Shown piece by piece: positions 54,682-64,000 of a DNA stretch of 64,000 bases. Numbering within the stretch: the stretch's first letter is position 1; each line of letters opens with the position of its first letter. A program made the translations under genes and the position numbers. This DNA comes from CAYMUR01 sp964393615 (GTDB lineage: Bacteria; Planctomycetota; Planctomycetia; Pirellulales; Pirellulaceae): positions 7,221 through 71,220 of the forward strand of contig CAYMUR010000017.1 in the NCBI GenBank assembly GCA_964393615.1, in the 5' to 3' direction. The notes under the pieces are model-generated. The model saw only the letters and a program-made list of their open reading frames with translations, was not told the origin of the DNA and did not search any database.

Positions 54682-57600
54682 TTATGGCCTGCGCTGCAGA
54701 AGAACCTGGTAACGTGTTTGGCTCCATCGCGAGACGATGGCAGGACCTATCGCGGTGACCAACAACACGATGATGATGACTAATCCAAACCAACTTGGAA
54801 CCAGCCACAACCACCAGGCAATACCAATCAACATTCCATGAAAGGTAGGCCAACGGGCACAAAGTATAATCCAGCGAGTCCATCGCACGGGGACTCGTCG
54901 AGATGCCCACCAGACAAAACTGATTAACAAGACTGAAATCGCAAATCGCGTCACTGTGGTAATGGGTGATAGCAACGGAGTACTAAAATCAACGGCATAA
55001 CGACTGCCCTGAAACATCATCGTCGTTGCACGCTCAGCGACTTGGTTTGGCTCAGAAAGAGTTCGACGATCATCCCTCGATTCACCATCCATTTTAACTT
55101 CTGTCGCCCGCTCAAGAGACTCCCACTCAGATGGTGTACCCAGGTGTTCAGCAATCTGAGATTGTTGCGATTCTATGCCAAATAACTCGTCCGAGAATGG
55201 GGAAACGTCCCCAAGTGCCATAAGTTGACTCCGTTCCAATCGGTACCTATTTACCCAAACATGATACCAGTTCATGACGTCCTCAGTTGTTTGCTCTCCG
55301 ACAACTTGTGTGGACAAATCCATTAACTCTGTCATTGTTTTCAGTCGAAATAATTGTTGTCGCGAACGTGAGATCGAATGCTCCTGGTCATGTGGTTTGC
55401 TAATAGGAGCAATGACAGTCCAAAGGGTACGTTGCGCGGTAATGTCGACGAGTTCAGGCGCCTGAAAACGAATCGTTGAGGCGTAAGACAAATCAGGTGT
55501 GACCTCACCGGTATATTCAATTTCGATGCGATGCGGTAACCAAGTGGAAGACAACGCCACGTCCCATTCCGCTTCACCAGCGCGGTGCATCCGCGCTGGC
55601 AACCCCCCAACTTCTGCATGGATCAAACGTAAGGACGGTGGTACTCGTAGCTGACAACGATCCATACCACTCGGTTCCAGGTCAAACGTCACATGACCTG
55701 TATATTCAAAACTGTCTGAAGCCTGCTGGTAAATGTGAATATCTACTTGCCGTATCTGTGGCACACCATTTTCTTTGTCAACGGGAGGTTGCTCAGCGCG
55801 AAAATCTCGGTCAATCGCCACATAAACACTCTCTATATTTTCCTGCTGCGGGTAGCTCTCCCGCATAAATCTTGTTGGAAGACTCGCGGGCCTCAACCAA
55901 GGCGTGTCCCAGGCAATGGTTTCTGAACCTCCACGCGGCAGCACAACGTAATGTGTGCAGTCAAGCTGGTTAAGTGGATTGACGTGTGGAACATGGACTC
56001 GTTGGCCAGGTGCAAAAGTAAGTGGCAGTTGAAATTGCAAACGATATTTGTCATAAACCGTATCGGAAAGGTGGAAAACTAGCCGGCGTCGATCAGATTC
56101 GGTTCTGTCCGACAAATTGAAATCCAGATGGGGCTGGATCTGTACTGGATTGCCAACAAGCCGTGGCACATCAAATACTATTTCGTCCAAGAAACCTTCT
56201 TGCAAGGTGACTTCATGATCGACCTTCAGACTCCAAACTCCTTCACGTGAGATAAGAGAATTGACCTGAACCGATTTGGCCAATGGAGTATTGCGATTAA
56301 CGATAACCTTGGCAAACGGTTTGGTGCGATCCATTTCCCATGCCCCCACAATGCGCGCCGCTCCCAATGGAAATGCTTCATTCGGTAGCGGATCAATTGA
56401 TTGTAGTCGGCTCATTGACTCCCAGCTAATGGAGACGCCATTTTGACGACCGACGATCACACGGTCTGTTTCGACCGTTGCTTCTGCCAGCTTGGCAACA
56501 GGAAAATCAACCGCTTGTCCAGAAACAATTGGTAGATGTCCACGCATCGTCAAACGGTAAGGTCCGTCATACCATTGGTTCAACAGCACATTGAGATGAC
56601 CAGAAGGTAACCGGTACCAGCGTGCGGCAATCGAATGATCCGTATCACTCAAGAGAACCTCATCCACGAAGATATCATCACTGATTTCGATCTGGTGACC
56701 AAGCTTTCCAGGCCCACTATTTTGTACATCCACATCAAAACGAAGCTCAGCTCGTTTTTCTCCATAGACAACAGCAAGTCGTTGATCCACCCGCATCTCA
56801 TTCGAAGCAGGTTGAACCATGATAACCGGGCCTAAAAATTTTTGCTTCGTATGATCGTAGACTCGAGGAGGTTCAACTTGTGTACCACCCCAAGCCCGCA
56901 CAAACTCTGGCCCTGGCACCGGTGGTCCAAAATCCGCGGAAGCTGCTTCCGTCAATTCAAGATTTTCATGTCCCGAGACAGCCAGCCACCGACGCGTTAT
57001 CATGCCATCCGTTTTGATTTGCGGAAACACAATCTGTCCGATCCCACTAGTCTCCGTAACAAGAAACGACAAGTTCAGAGTCAACACCTCATCGACAGGT
57101 TCGTACAACTCGAGTACCAAACGTTGAGAGGCATCTGATTCATGACGGTGAACACGGCGAATTGGTGATTCATCATTCAACGGTAGCATCCTTAACCGTG
57201 AATCGGCAATGAGTTGAACCATTCTTAGCTTGCCCGTGATCACTCGAAACGTCATCTGCGCGTCTAATACCACCGATCGCGGCTGAACCTTGAGCCAGAA
57301 CATCTGCTCCACATCAAGTGCACCTGAAAATCTCGTCATGCCTCCCCCCGACCAGCGCAACGACATCCGGTCGCGACCTCCCACTGCTACGCGAAGCTGC
57401 TGCTGTTGTTCGGCCCAGTGAAGCGCCCCATGCACACCAGGAATTTCCAAGTTGGGCGGATCGGGTGGCACATCTATCAAGAATATACTGTCGAACACAC
57501 ATGGCATCTCAAACCTCCATGTACCGAATGGTTCTACTACCAATTGACGTGGCACCAAGGAGAACTCCAACCGATATGTTCCCGGATCTGAAATGAAAAA

Positions 57601-60600
57601 CTCAAGCGCATCGCCATCTTCTGTCCAGCGAATTGGAATTGATCGGCCGTCTAAAAGCGCTGTTGGACTCGGCAGTCGTAATTCTGACCTGTGAAATTTA
57701 AGTTTCGCCTGACGTTTGGTACCAAAGGTTTCCAAGTCACTTACCACTTTTTTGGATTCCATAATCAATCGCTTTCCTGTTACTTCCCAATCCACCCTGG
57801 TACGATATTGAACTCGATAAATAATCCAATCAGGAATCGCATATTGAATTTGTTCCTCAAAACGTCGCAGTACTTGGTAAACAGGTTCAGGTACTGAATA
57901 ATACTCACCTGCCACTTGGTTCTGCTCGTCAACAGGAATAAATACTCGGTATGTCGATTCGCTGTCCGCAGTTGGTTCAGTCGGTAAAACAGTCTGCGCG
58001 CGGCAATTCGACAACATGGTCCCTACCACAATTAGCGACCAGACTGTTGGCATCATCTGTCGTACAGTCGAGGATCCGGAAGAAGGAATTCGGGAAGGCT
58101 GCTGCCGTTGGTAACCAATAGCACGGAAAAGGATAAGCAATCCACCTAATAACGCTCCCATAAACAGACGACTGAATACAGGTATCAACAGCGGTGGTAC
58201 CAGCAACGCAACGGCGGCACATACGGCAATGATTACTGGCCAAAGCTGACTTGCGGATCGACAAAACCACCAAACAGCAGTTGCCGTGGCAAAAAGACAG
58301 GCCCAACCAACGACATCTAAACGTCTGGCATCATAAATTGAACGACAAGGTGTGATGTCTGAATCGAGTGGTAATCCCATCGAAAACTGCAGCTGACCAG
58401 TTGTTTCTGAATTGCCTTCGGATTGGTTGTTTCCGTTTACCAACTCAATCCATTCGCTACGATTCAAGGGATGAAACGGCTTCTGCTTTTCCCCGCGCGC
58501 CCAATGTCCGAATAACCGATGTCGCCAGGTGTGGTGCAGCGGGGGGCGTTCTAGCCGCACCACTTGCGACGGCTTATAGCCTCGCGGTAAGGTAATTTTC
58601 CATTGGCTCAGAAGACAAGGTACGTCGACCACAGGAATCGGTGCCTCAACACTATCAAACAACTTCAACGGAACACTCTGATGTTCCAACTCCACTGCCA
58701 AAGTGATCTCTACTAATCCCTCTGGCAAATCAATGCGAAGATTACCATCAATCATTGGGACACTAGCAGTTATGTCATTCGAGTTGATAGTAATTTTGCG
58801 AATCTTTCCCTCGGCATGTGGTGTTATCTGAAAATGGCGGGCTGCAATATTTTTCAATTGATATATGACTCGATGGCGCGAAAATCCGTTCATAGAGTAA
58901 TTTGATTCGACATCATGACGGCGCAACCACAAACGACCAGACACCTGTTCCGACGTCATTGGCGACAAGACCAATGCCTGGGTCATTGCTGCAACGATGT
59001 GTGGTGAAGGATCATAACGAAACACCGCTCGCAACGAGTTGTGTTGATCCGACCGGGAGCCAACGGTGGGAATCGGATGGAGACGATGATTCCGATTTTC
59101 TATCAGTACCTCTTGGTCTCCTTCGACTCGAATCATCACCTTTCCAACCTGTTGCTCAGCATTTGTAACCGACAACAAAGAAATAAAAGTATCATTCTGT
59201 AAATCACAAGAGCGTACTGCTTGAATCTCGAAGGGTTTGCGTCGAGGTCGACGTAATATTATCTCCCACATTTCCCCAACATCGTGTGGGAAAGAAAATT
59301 CTGAATTTTCGGGGGTAAGTAAACGTGCCTCAAAACTTGTCTCCGGCTCACCCAAAATCATCCAGCGGGTTGGCGATTTTACAGATCGCGAAAAACGGAT
59401 TTTCAACCGGTCAACATAAAGCGGTGTTACGCGCATTCGATGAATCTCACCAAGTCGGTTTGCTCCAGCATTGACTTCCGTTTGAATATCTACAGAGAAC
59501 TGTGCTTGTTGCTCTGAAAACCATACTGATACCGATCTCGCTTGCTCGTTATCCTCAAAAATCAACTCACTCGTCTCATCACCAAACCGCGACCTTTGTG
59601 CTGCGGACAATGCCTCCATTTTGCCTGCGCGCCAGGCGGGATCTCCCTGCCATTGCAACGCACGTGGCACATCAGAACTTACTGCGACCTGGTGATCCTC
59701 CAGTTCTACTTGCTCAAACTGCACAAAACAGAAATCATCACGGCTTAATCGTTCACCGACCGCCAAAGCCGGACGGTGCCCCGAGATGATTACTCGCGGA
59801 TTTTCCTCTGCCTGGAGTGAATTCTTTAATCGAACACGCAGTTGCCTCGCCGTCGCCGATTTGCCCATTGTCCAATCGGTAATGGCACCAGGTGGTTCCG
59901 CGTCAATCGAATCAATAACCCAATTCCCTGGAATCTTCGCCATTAATCCAAACCGTTCACCTTCGATGCAACGAACATCCACCACCGTTCTTCCGGACAA
60001 CACAGACTCACCAAATCGTACACTGGTACCTTGACGTACCAGAACCCGCTCACGTCGCGGCGCTAATGCCAAATCAACAACAGGTGAAGCACGAAACAGG
60101 GCGAGTTCCAAGATGTCGGCATCCTTTGAAGGTGACTGGTGCAATGGAGCAAAGAGTTGGCATCCATCAAACTTTGCACCGATTACTTCCAGTGGTTTTT
60201 CTACCCGGATTTCTGCCGTGCCCTCCTGCCACAGCATGTTCCGTGGTCGTATAAACGGAAGTTTCTCACGTGCCAATCCACGTGGTGCAAAAGCGGTGAG
60301 CCGCACAGCTATACCCCTTCCAGCTACCGGTTCGGGAAAATGAATGACCAGAAATTCTTCTGCGTCTCTCGCTGCAGACTCAAAAGACCAAGGCACCGCC
60401 TTACCTTGAGATTCCGCAGCAGTAATGCGCAGGTTAGAATCCAGATCCAACAGAACCTGCCGAAGCGGTTGATAAGGAACATCAAAGCGAATTTCAACCT
60501 CTACTTCCACACCATATTCGTTAATCTTAAACCGATTGGACTGGTGAGCCATAATCAGCCGCTGAGAATCGCGGGTCAATAACTCCGGTAAGACATGCAA

Positions 60601-61590
60601 CGTCACTTGGTGCCGGCCACCCAATTCAATGTGCCAGAAATTAAATCCACTTGAAACAGATTCAACCTGCCGGACAGCCAATCTTGGTTCCAATGCTGGT
60701 CGCTCACTATCGGATTGAATCTTTTCAGAAATTACTTCACCAAAGTTAGTTTCAACTGCACCCCGAATGAAATCAAAGCGTTTATCGCTCCTCTCGAAAG
60801 GCCCCTGGACAAGACCATGATTTACCATCGGGATCATGCCATGTGGAAGTTCCAAGATCAGTTCATTGGCAGGGCACTGTGCCAGTTCAAAATTAAATCG
60901 AAAAACGTCGCCAGTTTCGGGCCGTCCGACCAATGACCAATCAAAAAGCAGCACCCCTGTCCTGTCGATCAAGCCGACTACACTTCCATCTGGCGATTGC
61001 CCGAACTTGACAAACTGGTTTTTGTCCTCGTTGTTCCATCGAGGACGAATTAACGGCAACTGAGTGTTATCCAAAGAAAGACTAACCGGACGGTCCACCT
61101 TATGGACAATTTCCCATCTTCCCACTCCTTGCGTCAACTGACCATTATCCAGGCGGGCCACATAAGTCGCCCGATCAATACGCACAAACCTACTGGTGGG
61201 ACTGGTCGCATGTTCTGTAATTTCACGAACCAATCGCCCAAACCTGGTATGTTTCATGGGACGATACTGTAATTCGCCAACCGGAGCATTGCGCATTTCC
61301 TCTTGGGGAACCTCGATTAAACGAATTCGCAGTGAACCCTCTGGTTCCGTGACGCTCGGTGTCTCATTGGAAACAACCGTACCAGCACCCATGAATAGTG
61401 CGCACATCAATCCAACCACGAAGGTCATTGCCCATCGCTGCCAGACAAGGGAACTACGAAAAGTTGGCGGTCGCAAAATACTGGTATCCGTTTTCGATTT
61501 GAAACACATTGCACATTTCGTCAAGGCCAGCATTGTTTGGCAAAACAACTGCCGACGGCCAATTTGACATTCTCGCAAAGCGATACTCAT
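54682..61590 (-). CDS. Giant exported, membrane-anchored beta-rich protein of unknown function
   Basis: A 2302-residue protein. After a short cytoplasmic lead, a hydrophobic segment at about residues 54-72 (MTFVVGLMCALFMGAGTVV) acts as signal or anchor. A long region of beta-strand character follows to about residue 1090. Then come three or four membrane helices at about 1095-1165 and a second signal-peptide-like stretch near 1180-1197 (VWSLIVVGTMLSNCRAQ). A second beta-rich half runs to about 2200, and a final membrane block lies at 2210-2297. The architecture looks like two beta-region-plus-helix units fused head to tail. I recognise no enzyme motif. It starts two bases after the end of the neighbouring giant gene and is almost surely in its operon. 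Confidence 0.7.
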   Translation of the reverse strand: MSIALRECQIGRRQLFCQTMLALTKCAMCFKSKTDTSILRPPTFRSSLVWQRWAMTFVVGLMCALFMGAGTVVSNETPSVTEPEGSLRIRLIEVPQEEMRNAPVGELQYRPMKHTRFGRLVREITEHATSPTSRFVRIDRATYVARLDNGQLTQGVGRWEIVHKVDRPVSLSLDNTQLPLIRPRWNNEDKNQFVKFGQSPDGSVVGLIDRTGVLLFDWSLVGRPETGDVFRFNFELAQCPANELILELPHGMIPMVNHGLVQGPFERSDKRFDFIRGAVETNFGEVISEKIQSDSERPALEPRLAVRQVESVSSGFNFWHIELGGRHQVTLHVLPELLTRDSQRLIMAHQSNRFKINEYGVEVEVEIRFDVPYQPLRQVLLDLDSNLRITAAESQGKAVPWSFESAARDAEEFLVIHFPEPVAGRGIAVRLTAFAPRGLAREKLPFIRPRNMLWQEGTAEIRVEKPLEVIGAKFDGCQLFAPLHQSPSKDADILELALFRASPVVDLALAPRRERVLVRQGTSVRFGESVLSGRTVVDVRCIEGERFGLMAKIPGNWVIDSIDAEPPGAITDWTMGKSATARQLRVRLKNSLQAEENPRVIISGHRPALAVGERLSRDDFCFVQFEQVELEDHQVAVSSDVPRALQWQGDPAWRAGKMEALSAAQRSRFGDETSELIFEDNEQARSVSVWFSEQQAQFSVDIQTEVNAGANRLGEIHRMRVTPLYVDRLKIRFSRSVKSPTRWMILGEPETSFEARLLTPENSEFSFPHDVGEMWEIILRRPRRKPFEIQAVRSCDLQNDTFISLLSVTNAEQQVGKVMIRVEGDQEVLIENRNHRLHPIPTVGSRSDQHNSLRAVFRYDPSPHIVAAMTQALVLSPMTSEQVSGRLWLRRHDVESNYSMNGFSRHRVIYQLKNIAARHFQITPHAEGKIRKITINSNDITASVPMIDGNLRIDLPEGLVEITLAVELEHQSVPLKLFDSVEAPIPVVDVPCLLSQWKITLPRGYKPSQVVRLERPPLHHTWRHRLFGHWARGEKQKPFHPLNRSEWIELVNGNNQSEGNSETTGQLQFSMGLPLDSDITPCRSIYDARRLDVVGWACLFATATAVWWFCRSASQLWPVIIAVCAAVALLVPPLLIPVFSRLFMGALLGGLLILFRAIGYQRQQPSRIPSSGSSTVRQMMPTVWSLIVVGTMLSNCRAQTVLPTEPTADSESTYRVFIPVDEQNQVAGEYYSVPEPVYQVLRRFEEQIQYAIPDWIIYRVQYRTRVDWEVTGKRLIMESKKVVSDLETFGTKRQAKLKFHRSELRLPSPTALLDGRSIPIRWTEDGDALEFFISDPGTYRLEFSLVPRQLVVEPFGTWRFEMPCVFDSIFLIDVPPDPPNLEIPGVHGALHWAEQQQQLRVAVGGRDRMSLRWSGGGMTRFSGALDVEQMFWLKVQPRSVVLDAQMTFRVITGKLRMVQLIADSRLRMLPLNDESPIRRVHRHESDASQRLVLELYEPVDEVLTLNLSFLVTETSGIGQIVFPQIKTDGMITRRWLAVSGHENLELTEAASADFGPPVPGPEFVRAWGGTQVEPPRVYDHTKQKFLGPVIMVQPASNEMRVDQRLAVVYGEKRAELRFDVDVQNSGPGKLGHQIEISDDIFVDEVLLSDTDHSIAARWYRLPSGHLNVLLNQWYDGPYRLTMRGHLPIVSGQAVDFPVAKLAEATVETDRVIVGRQNGVSISWESMSRLQSIDPLPNEAFPLGAARIVGAWEMDRTKPFAKVIVNRNTPLAKSVQVNSLISREGVWSLKVDHEVTLQEGFLDEIVFDVPRLVGNPVQIQPHLDFNLSDRTESDRRRLVFHLSDTVYDKYRLQFQLPLTFAPGQRVHVPHVNPLNQLDCTHYVVLPRGGSETIAWDTPWLRPASLPTRFMRESYPQQENIESVYVAIDRDFRAEQPPVDKENGVPQIRQVDIHIYQQASDSFEYTGHVTFDLEPSGMDRCQLRVPPSLRLIHAEVGGLPARMHRAGEAEWDVALSSTWLPHRIEIEYTGEVTPDLSYASTIRFQAPELVDITAQRTLWTVIAPISKPHDQEHSISRSRQQLFRLKTMTELMDLSTQVVGEQTTEDVMNWYHVWVNRYRLERSQLMALGDVSPFSDELFGIESQQSQIAEHLGTPSEWESLERATEVKMDGESRDDRRTLSEPNQVAERATTMMFQGSRYAVDFSTPLLSPITTVTRFAISVLLISFVWWASRRVPVRWTRWIILCARWPTFHGMLIGIAWWLWLVPSWFGLVIIIVLLVTAIGPAIVSRWSQTRYQVLLQRRP

Positions 61591-61592
61591 TG

Positions 61593-64000
61593 CTATAGCC
61601 GAGGACGAGACACAGAAGAAGGATTTGAAACCGTGACTTCCTTTAGAACACGACTTTCTTCGCGACTCGATTGAGTATGGTCGATACCAATCGTCAAGCG
61701 TTCGATCGATGAGGATGTGGTACCATGCACTACACTATCGTGGTGTTTGCGCCGCAGAAGCAACCAGTGTAATAAACGCTGAAATAGAATTAAAACGACA
61801 CCCAACATGGAAACTTGCGCAATCAGGATCGAAGTTTCCGGAAAACGCTGGCCAACACCGAGAATGGCAACTGCGAACAACAATAATACAAAAGGATGGC
61901 GTAATGGGGAAAAATAAATCAACAACAAACCGAATCCTAACACAATACTCGCTACCACCAGTAAAACTATTTTCTGATCGGCAGTGCGTACTTGTATGAC
62001 AGGTAACGCAGACAAGGTGCTAAACAGGTATTGATTCGTGCCTTGTGCAGCCGGACCTGGCTGGTGAACAAAAGTTTCAAACTGTTTTTCCATCCGTTCA
62101 ATGACATTATTCGAACCCCAGGAAAATAACATAGGCCATGCCCAATTGAACTCCGGAGTCAACCACTGCGGATTTGACAGCAACCATTCATCGCGAGGTG
62201 TAATGAATTGCCAGTACGACTGACGAGTCCAACTCTGGCCGGCAATCCGTGGTGTTTCGATGTGCATATTTCCCTGTACGGGACGCCCTGCCGGCATTTG
62301 ATAAAACACTTCAAGCAGATAGCTATGCTTGGTTGGTGCACCACTAGAAACTAAATCAACCGTTATCGTAGAGTCGCCAACCCAGGATTTCATTGCAGGC
62401 CGACCGTTGACAAACACCTCGACATTTCCATTATGCACCTCAGCTGGCACTCGTAGTGGGATTGTCAAATTTGCCGTCGTCAATCGAAAAGTTGCCCGGT
62501 CCTGACGTTGATCGTGCGACAACCAGGTCTGGACCCAGGCCAAGTCGACTACCACCGTCTCCCCTTCTCCTCGGGCAGGACGGTTAACAGCTAAACTAAC
62601 GATCGATGACTCACCATTGCTCGTCCAGTGAGTAACACCCGGATCATTCGAATCTGCCGTCGCCTCTTCGCGCCGAACCCAAAATGAATCTTCTACTGTT
62701 GCCATGAGTGGCAAATGTGGTGCGATATCCAGCGTATGCTTGGTAACATTTCCTCCGGACGGCAATACAAATGGAATCGAAAAAATATCTGAAGTACCAA
62801 GCGCCGTGGCCGGAATAGCCATGCCAAACTCTAACGTAAGTACCACTTGACCAGAACGAGGTCTGCTGAGAGGAATCGTTATTCGACGTGGCAACTGTTC
62901 ATCAACCTGCGGTTCATCGCCTGGACCATTGGTCCGATCCACAATCACAATAGGATCCGCTGGTTCACCCTCGACTTGGTATTTAATATTCTCTTCCTTC
63001 ATCAACAAAGCTGGTAGCAAAACGGGCAATTGTTCCATCGGCTCATGACGAACATCGTATTCAATACGCTGTTGCACGCGAATCTCTTCGTCGCGGATTA
63101 CCACGTTCGAGTGGAGTGTCGTTGAAACAGACCGTTTACGGACAACATATTCTGCTCCAAATATAGCTGGAGATGAGGTTGTGCTCTCACGATAAAAAAA
63201 CGGTTCCTGTAGTCGATCGGAAAAATCCTCTGGAAAAGAAGATGCAGCGACCACATTCCATGCCTGCAATTCCTGTGATCGAGGTGACAAGGCAATGTTA
63301 TCATCAGGGATAACGGCCAACTTCGCCGCGCGCAGTCCCTGGCTTTGAGCACGCGGCAAGCTAACCTCGAAATAGCTTTCCTCTGCCTGTTTCAATGGCC
63401 GGACAGCACGAACGACTAATTGCAGATTGCCTGTAGACGGTTGTTTAAGTCTAATCGTTAATGGAGATGTCTGTTCCAACACAAGCGCTGTTTTATTAAC
63501 AAGCTCTGCGGGTTCAACATCTTCGACAACCCAATCTTGCATTTCTACATCGATAAATGAGGCTTTTGCTCCACGCACCGTGACATCAAGGCGGGTTTCC
63601 AAACGAAGACGTTCCGCTTCCACCAGTAACGTGTGAAATGGTTCGATGGTAACTCGCGATTCACGAGGCTCAATGCGCACCTTCAGAGAACAAGGCTGTC
63701 GGAAATATTCAAAACTTGCCAGCACCGACTCTTGCTGTAATGACTCGGGCAATGAGTTGATTCGGCGGACTGAAGGACCGACACTCCAGCGTGGATAACT
63801 TTCGGAGTCAGCCGCCAGTGCAATATACCCTGACTGGTGAAAAGCGTTCACCACCCGGAAACCCGAGACTTCAATTTGTGCTTCTTGCCGATCACTCTCC
63901 AGTATGTGTTCTGTGTTCAACTGGATTTCTGGTGGAGAGGTAGTTGGGCGTTCGAACTTGATATCCACTGCCTGACGCACGTCGGAGGCAGGCGTGTCTT
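61593..64000 (-). CDS. Giant beta-rich envelope protein, 5' part outside window
   Basis: The reading frame is open to the right edge, so the start is missing; the 802 visible codons are the C-terminal part. The visible portion is mostly beta-stranded (RLRLETRLDVTVRGAKASFIDVEM, SPLTIRLKQPSTGNLQLVV, GNMHIETPR). It ends with several hydrophobic helices at about residues 665-740 of the visible part (IVLLVVASIVLGFGLLLIYF, SPLRHPFVLLLFAVAILGVG, SILIAQVSMLGVVLILF) and a basic tail. The arrangement resembles one unit of the downstream 2302-residue protein, so the two are probably related modular envelope proteins of planctomycete type. Two bases separate the genes. Confidence 0.7.
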   Translation of the reverse strand, partial: DTPASDVRQAVDIKFERPTTSPPEIQLNTEHILESDRQEAQIEVSGFRVVNAFHQSGYIALAADSESYPRWSVGPSVRRINSLPESLQQESVLASFEYFRQPCSLKVRIEPRESRVTIEPFHTLLVEAERLRLETRLDVTVRGAKASFIDVEMQDWVVEDVEPAELVNKTALVLEQTSPLTIRLKQPSTGNLQLVVRAVRPLKQAEESYFEVSLPRAQSQGLRAAKLAVIPDDNIALSPRSQELQAWNVVAASSFPEDFSDRLQEPFFYRESTTSSPAIFGAEYVVRKRSVSTTLHSNVVIRDEEIRVQQRIEYDVRHEPMEQLPVLLPALLMKEENIKYQVEGEPADPIVIVDRTNGPGDEPQVDEQLPRRITIPLSRPRSGQVVLTLEFGMAIPATALGTSDIFSIPFVLPSGGNVTKHTLDIAPHLPLMATVEDSFWVRREEATADSNDPGVTHWTSNGESSIVSLAVNRPARGEGETVVVDLAWVQTWLSHDQRQDRATFRLTTANLTIPLRVPAEVHNGNVEVFVNGRPAMKSWVGDSTITVDLVSSGAPTKHSYLLEVFYQMPAGRPVQGNMHIETPRIAGQSWTRQSYWQFITPRDEWLLSNPQWLTPEFNWAWPMLFSWGSNNVIERMEKQFETFVHQPGPAAQGTNQYLFSTLSALPVIQVRTADQKIVLLVVASIVLGFGLLLIYFSPLRHPFVLLLFAVAILGVGQRFPETSILIAQVSMLGVVLILFQRLLHWLLLRRKHHDSVVHGTTSSSIERLTIGIDHTQSSREESRVLKEVTVSNPSSVSRPRL

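Noticed and set aside
1..64000. tRNA or rRNA genes, insertion sequences, prophage
   Set aside because: Looked for T-arm-like sequences, transposase motifs and phage genes in the intergenic regions; none was convincing, though a tRNA could be missed by eye.

Overview
The window looks like a piece of a Planctomycetota chromosome, probably a Pirellulales-type relative. GC is near 50 %. The strongest lineage clues are a formaldehyde-activating enzyme, an MtdB-type methylene-tetrahydromethanopterin dehydrogenase and an ATP-grasp gene side by side. Others are two BBP7-like outer-membrane barrel proteins, several very large exported beta-rich proteins, many short cysteine-rich lipoproteins, few Shine-Dalgarno sites and roomy intergenic spaces. 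A run of ten Ns at 36422-36431 shows that this is a scaffold, probably a draft or metagenome-assembled genome. No rRNA, tRNA, CRISPR array, prophage or insertion sequence was recognised.

Layout. 1-3.1 kb: a partial SEC-C protein and transaldolase. 3.4-6.9 kb: two tandem barrel paralogues. 7.0-10.3 kb: a Tat-exported DUF3500 protein, an RbsD/FucU mutarotase and a PQQ-type propeller. 10.4-14.6 kb: a 1414-residue protein of unknown function. 14.7-17.8 kb: HemW, an RNase Z-like hydrolase and ScpA. 18.0-21.1 kb: a MazG-like pyrophosphohydrolase and a large anchored unknown protein. 21.4-26.3 kb: tyrA-purL-purQ. 26.4-27.5 kb: an orphan GspF/PilC-type protein, followed by about 0.8 kb of decayed sequence that includes a fragment of tyrA. 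28.3-31.6 kb: a lipoprotein, two transglutaminase-fold paralogues (one without its catalytic residues) and a phospholipase A2-like lipoprotein. 32.3-37.2 kb: an RND efflux adaptor and pump; the pump crosses the assembly gap and appears chimeric. 37.3-38.2 kb: a cysteine-rich lipoprotein.

38.9-42.8 kb: larC, a membrane coiled-coil protein, and an apparent operon of a terpenoid-cyclase-fold protein, msrB and a SelW-like protein. 43.2-45.4 kb: a tightly packed operon of an exported protein, an ECF sigma factor and a one-pass membrane protein that may be its anti-sigma partner. 45.7-48.1 kb: purH-trpC. 48.3-49.6 kb: a small secreted protein and a zinc-ribbon membrane protein. 49.6-52.6 kb: the H4MPT one-carbon genes. 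52.8-54.3 kb: plsC- and rimI-like genes. 54.7-64.0 kb: two adjacent giant exported, beta-rich, membrane-anchored proteins of unknown function; the upstream one runs off the window.

Together the housekeeping genes cover IMP synthesis (purL, purQ, purH), aromatic amino acids (tyrA, trpC) and formaldehyde oxidation or detoxification. The rest is dominated by envelope proteins of planctomycete type. The most unusual items are the active/inactive transglutaminase pair next to a PLA2-like lipoprotein, the giant modular envelope proteins, the PurS-PurL fusion, the decayed tyrA copy and the duplicated module around the gap in the RND gene.
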